14,966 nucleotides of DNA. Source: JBGVSA01 sp047605765 (GTDB lineage Bacteria; Pseudomonadota; Gammaproteobacteria; Burkholderiales; Rhodocyclaceae). Positions within the stretch are counted from its first letter, which is position 1. Every line of letters begins with the position of its first letter. The notes under the pieces are model-generated. The model saw only the letters and a list, made by a program, of their open reading frames with translations. It was not told the origin of the DNA and made no database searches. The position numbers and the translations under genes are program-made. Below are positions 13,202 to 14,966 of this stretch, in pieces. Location of the stretch: contig JASGFB010000111.1 of NCBI GenBank assembly GCA_047605765.1, positions 1 through 14,966 on the forward strand. The letters are read 5' to 3'.

Positions 13202-14966
13202 TCAGGCCGCTTCGGGTTGGGCCAGGCGCATGGCCTCGTCCATATCGACTTCGACGACACGCGACACGCCTTGTTCCTGCATGGTTACCCCGATGAGCTG
13301 CTGGGCCATTTCCATGGTGATCTTGCTATGACTGATGAATACAAACTGCGTCACCGATGACATGTGCTTGACCATGTCGCAATAGCGTTCGGTGTTGGCA
13401 TCGTCCAGCGGCGCGTCGACTTCGTCGAGCATGCAGAACGGTGCCGGGTTCAACTGGAACATCGAGAACACCAGCGCGATGGCGGTGAGGGCTTTCTCAC
13501 CGCCCGAGAGCAGGTGGATCGATGAATTCTTCTTGCCCGGCGGACGTGCCACGATCTGCACGCCGGCATCGAGGATTTCGTCGCCGGTCAGTACCAGCGC
13601 TGCTTCGCCGCCGCCGAACAGGCGCGGGAACAGTTCGCCGAAATGGCGATTGACCGTATTGTACGTTTCCATGAGCTGTTCGCGGGTTTCGCGATCAATC
13701 CGGCGGATGGCGTCTTCCAGCGTTTCGATGGCCTGCGTGAGGTCATCGTTCTGCGCGTCCAGGAAGCCTTTGCGTTCACTGGCAGCGGTCAGCTCGGTGA
13801 GCGCCGCCAAGTTGACCGCACCGAGATCAGCGATTTCGCGCTGGATGCGCGCCACTTCGCGGGTCAGCGACAGTTCCTTGACCTGGGCCAGTTCCTCGGC
13901 CGCGAAGGTGGCATTGGCGGCCTGCATTTCTTCCAGGCGCTCACAGGCCTGCTGGTAGGCCAGCTCGGCCGCCTGATGGGCCAGCCGCAAGGCGTTGAGC
14001 TGTTCGCGCAGCGGATCGAGGGCGCGCTCGCAGCGCAGGCGTTCGGCATCCTGCTCGCGCAGGGTGTTGCTGGCGCGTTCCATCTCGTCGCGCCGGGCCG
14101 CCAGCGCCGCTTCGCGCGCATCGCGCAGGTCGAGCGCGGTACTCAGGCTCACTTGCAGGGATTCTTCGTCCAGCCCGTCGCGCTCGGCGATCAACTGCGC
14201 CAGCTCGCTGGCGCCGCGTGACAATTGGTCCGAGGTCAGGCTGTCGTTGCGGCCGATGTCGTCGAGCTTGCTGGCGCACTCGCGCATCGAGAATTCGGCT
14301 TCCTGCGCCGCGCGCTGAAAGCCCTGCAGGCGATCGCGCTGGGCGCGCAATGCCTGTTCGCGCTGGGTGACGTCCTGCTGGGCGGCGTTCAGGTCTTCGC
14401 TCAGTTGTTCGCTGCGCTGCAGATGCAGCTCGCGCGCTTCTTCGGCTTCGATCAGATGGCCACGCTCGGTTTCTTCGGCGGCGGCGATCTCTTCGGCTTC
14501 GCGACGGAACTGCGCCAGGCGTTCTTCGTGGCGCGCCTTGGCCTGCTGCACGCGCACCACTTCGAGTTGCGCCGCATGCGCCTGCTGACGCAACTGCCCG
14601 ATGCGGGCGCGCACCGACGCCAGGGCCGCCTGCGCCGTCTGCAGGGCCACTTCGGCCTCGTCGGCGGTGTCGCGGCACAACGCCTGTTCTTCGTCCAGGC
14701 GCCCCACTTCGCCGCTCAGCGATTCGATCTCGCGTTGGCGCTCGAGCGCGCCATGGGTGCGCGCATCGGGTGCGAACAAGGTCAGTTCGCGCGCGCTCAG
14801 CTGGGTACCGTCGCGTGCCACCAGGGTCACGCCTTCGGGCAAACGGGTGTTCAACCAGGGTTCAAGGCTGTCGACGGCGTACACGCCGGCCAGCCAGTGT
14901 TCGAGGATGCGGGCGGCCTGGCCGTCGGCGCAGCGCAGGCGGCTGGCCAGCGCGGGGCCGTCGAAG
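13202..14966 (-). CDS. smc: chromosome segregation protein SMC, 3' part
   Basis: C-terminal half (587 residues) of the SMC ATPase that compacts and helps segregate the chromosome. The gene enters from the window's right edge, so its N-terminal head and first coiled coil are missing. The frame is open to 14966. The first residues (DGPALASRLRCADGQ ... WLNTRLPEGVTLVARDG) are the end of the hinge. A long Glu/Gln/Ala/Arg coiled coil follows (roughly 14750-13700). The C-terminal head has the signature LLSGGEKALTAIALVF (about 13467-13514) and Walker B with FCMLDEVDAPLDDAN (about 13390-13440). Full-length SMC is about 1,170 residues. Position ahead of zipA-like and ligA is the expected order. Confidence 0.96.
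   Translation of the reverse strand, partial: FDGPALASRLRCADGQAARILEHWLAGVYAVDSLEPWLNTRLPEGVTLVARDGTQLSARELTLFAPDARTHGALERQREIESLSGEVGRLDEEQALCRDTADEAEVALQTAQAALASVRARIGQLRQQAHAAQLEVVRVQQAKARHEERLAQFRREAEEIAAAEETERGHLIEAEEARELHLQRSEQLSEDLNAAQQDVTQREQALRAQRDRLQGFQRAAQEAEFSMRECASKLDDIGRNDSLTSDQLSRGASELAQLIAERDGLDEESLQVSLSTALDLRDAREAALAARRDEMERASNTLREQDAERLRCERALDPLREQLNALRLAHQAAELAYQQACERLEEMQAANATFAAEELAQVKELSLTREVARIQREIADLGAVNLAALTELTAASERKGFLDAQNDDLTQAIETLEDAIRRIDRETREQLMETYNTVNRHFGELFPRLFGGGEAALVLTGDEILDAGVQIVARPPGKKNSSIHLLSGGEKALTAIALVFSMFQLNPAPFCMLDEVDAPLDDANTERYCDMVKHMSSVTQFVFISHSKITMEMAQQLIGVTMQEQGVSRVVEVDMDEAMRLAQPEAA

Overview
The window looks like a high-GC betaproteobacterial chromosome, most likely order Burkholderiales. 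An Oxalobacteraceae- or Alcaligenaceae-like host fits, but I cannot fix the family. The argument rests on the core block smc - zipA-like - ligA - galU read together on the minus strand, a ZipA of the long Burkholderiales type, and a BaeS/BaeR-like kinase/regulator pair. No rRNA, tRNA, CRISPR array, transposase or integrase was recognised.

Layout by region. (1) Bases 1-3112, minus strand: a sensor kinase and an OmpR-family regulator overlap by four bases (GTGA), followed by a small lipoprotein of the Sbal_3080 type. TGCAAG-like repeats at 10-11 bp spacing lie upstream of both the kinase and the lipoprotein and may be regulator boxes. (2) Bases 3135-5297, minus strand: a 720-residue outer-membrane-type lipoprotein with a long Ser/Ala linker and an alpha-rich then beta-rich architecture that suggests a polysaccharide lyase or a related sugar-degrading enzyme. 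It ends at its own terminator. (3) Bases 5298-5722: a 425-base divergent control region with two matching 18-bp palindromes of LacI/PurR style and a separate perfect palindrome nearer the plus-strand gene. (4) Bases 5723-6888, plus strand: a two-gene module that overlaps by 13 bases. The first gene is a leaderless lysozyme-like/LysM peptidoglycan hydrolase; the second is an exported four-cysteine protein of the LprI/DUF1311 type. It looks like an interbacterial effector with its periplasmic immunity protein. It uses many AGA/AGG arginine codons, unlike its neighbours. (5) Bases 7035-14966, minus strand: a bidirectional terminator, upp, a LOG-Nudix fusion, galU, ligA, zipA-like and the 3' part of smc, which runs off the window.

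How the genes work together. smc, zipA-like and ligA serve chromosome organisation, division and DNA joining; galU makes UDP-glucose for envelope sugars. The LOG-Nudix protein and Upp could act in sequence on nucleotides and free bases (inference). The effector/immunity module is the most accessory-looking part and the best candidate for undescribed biology. Further points of interest are a hydrolase fold apparently interrupted by its LysM domain, an apparent internal helix-hairpin-helix duplication in LigA, two ZipA-like half-repeats in the ZipA homologue, and the paired operators upstream of the lyase-like gene.
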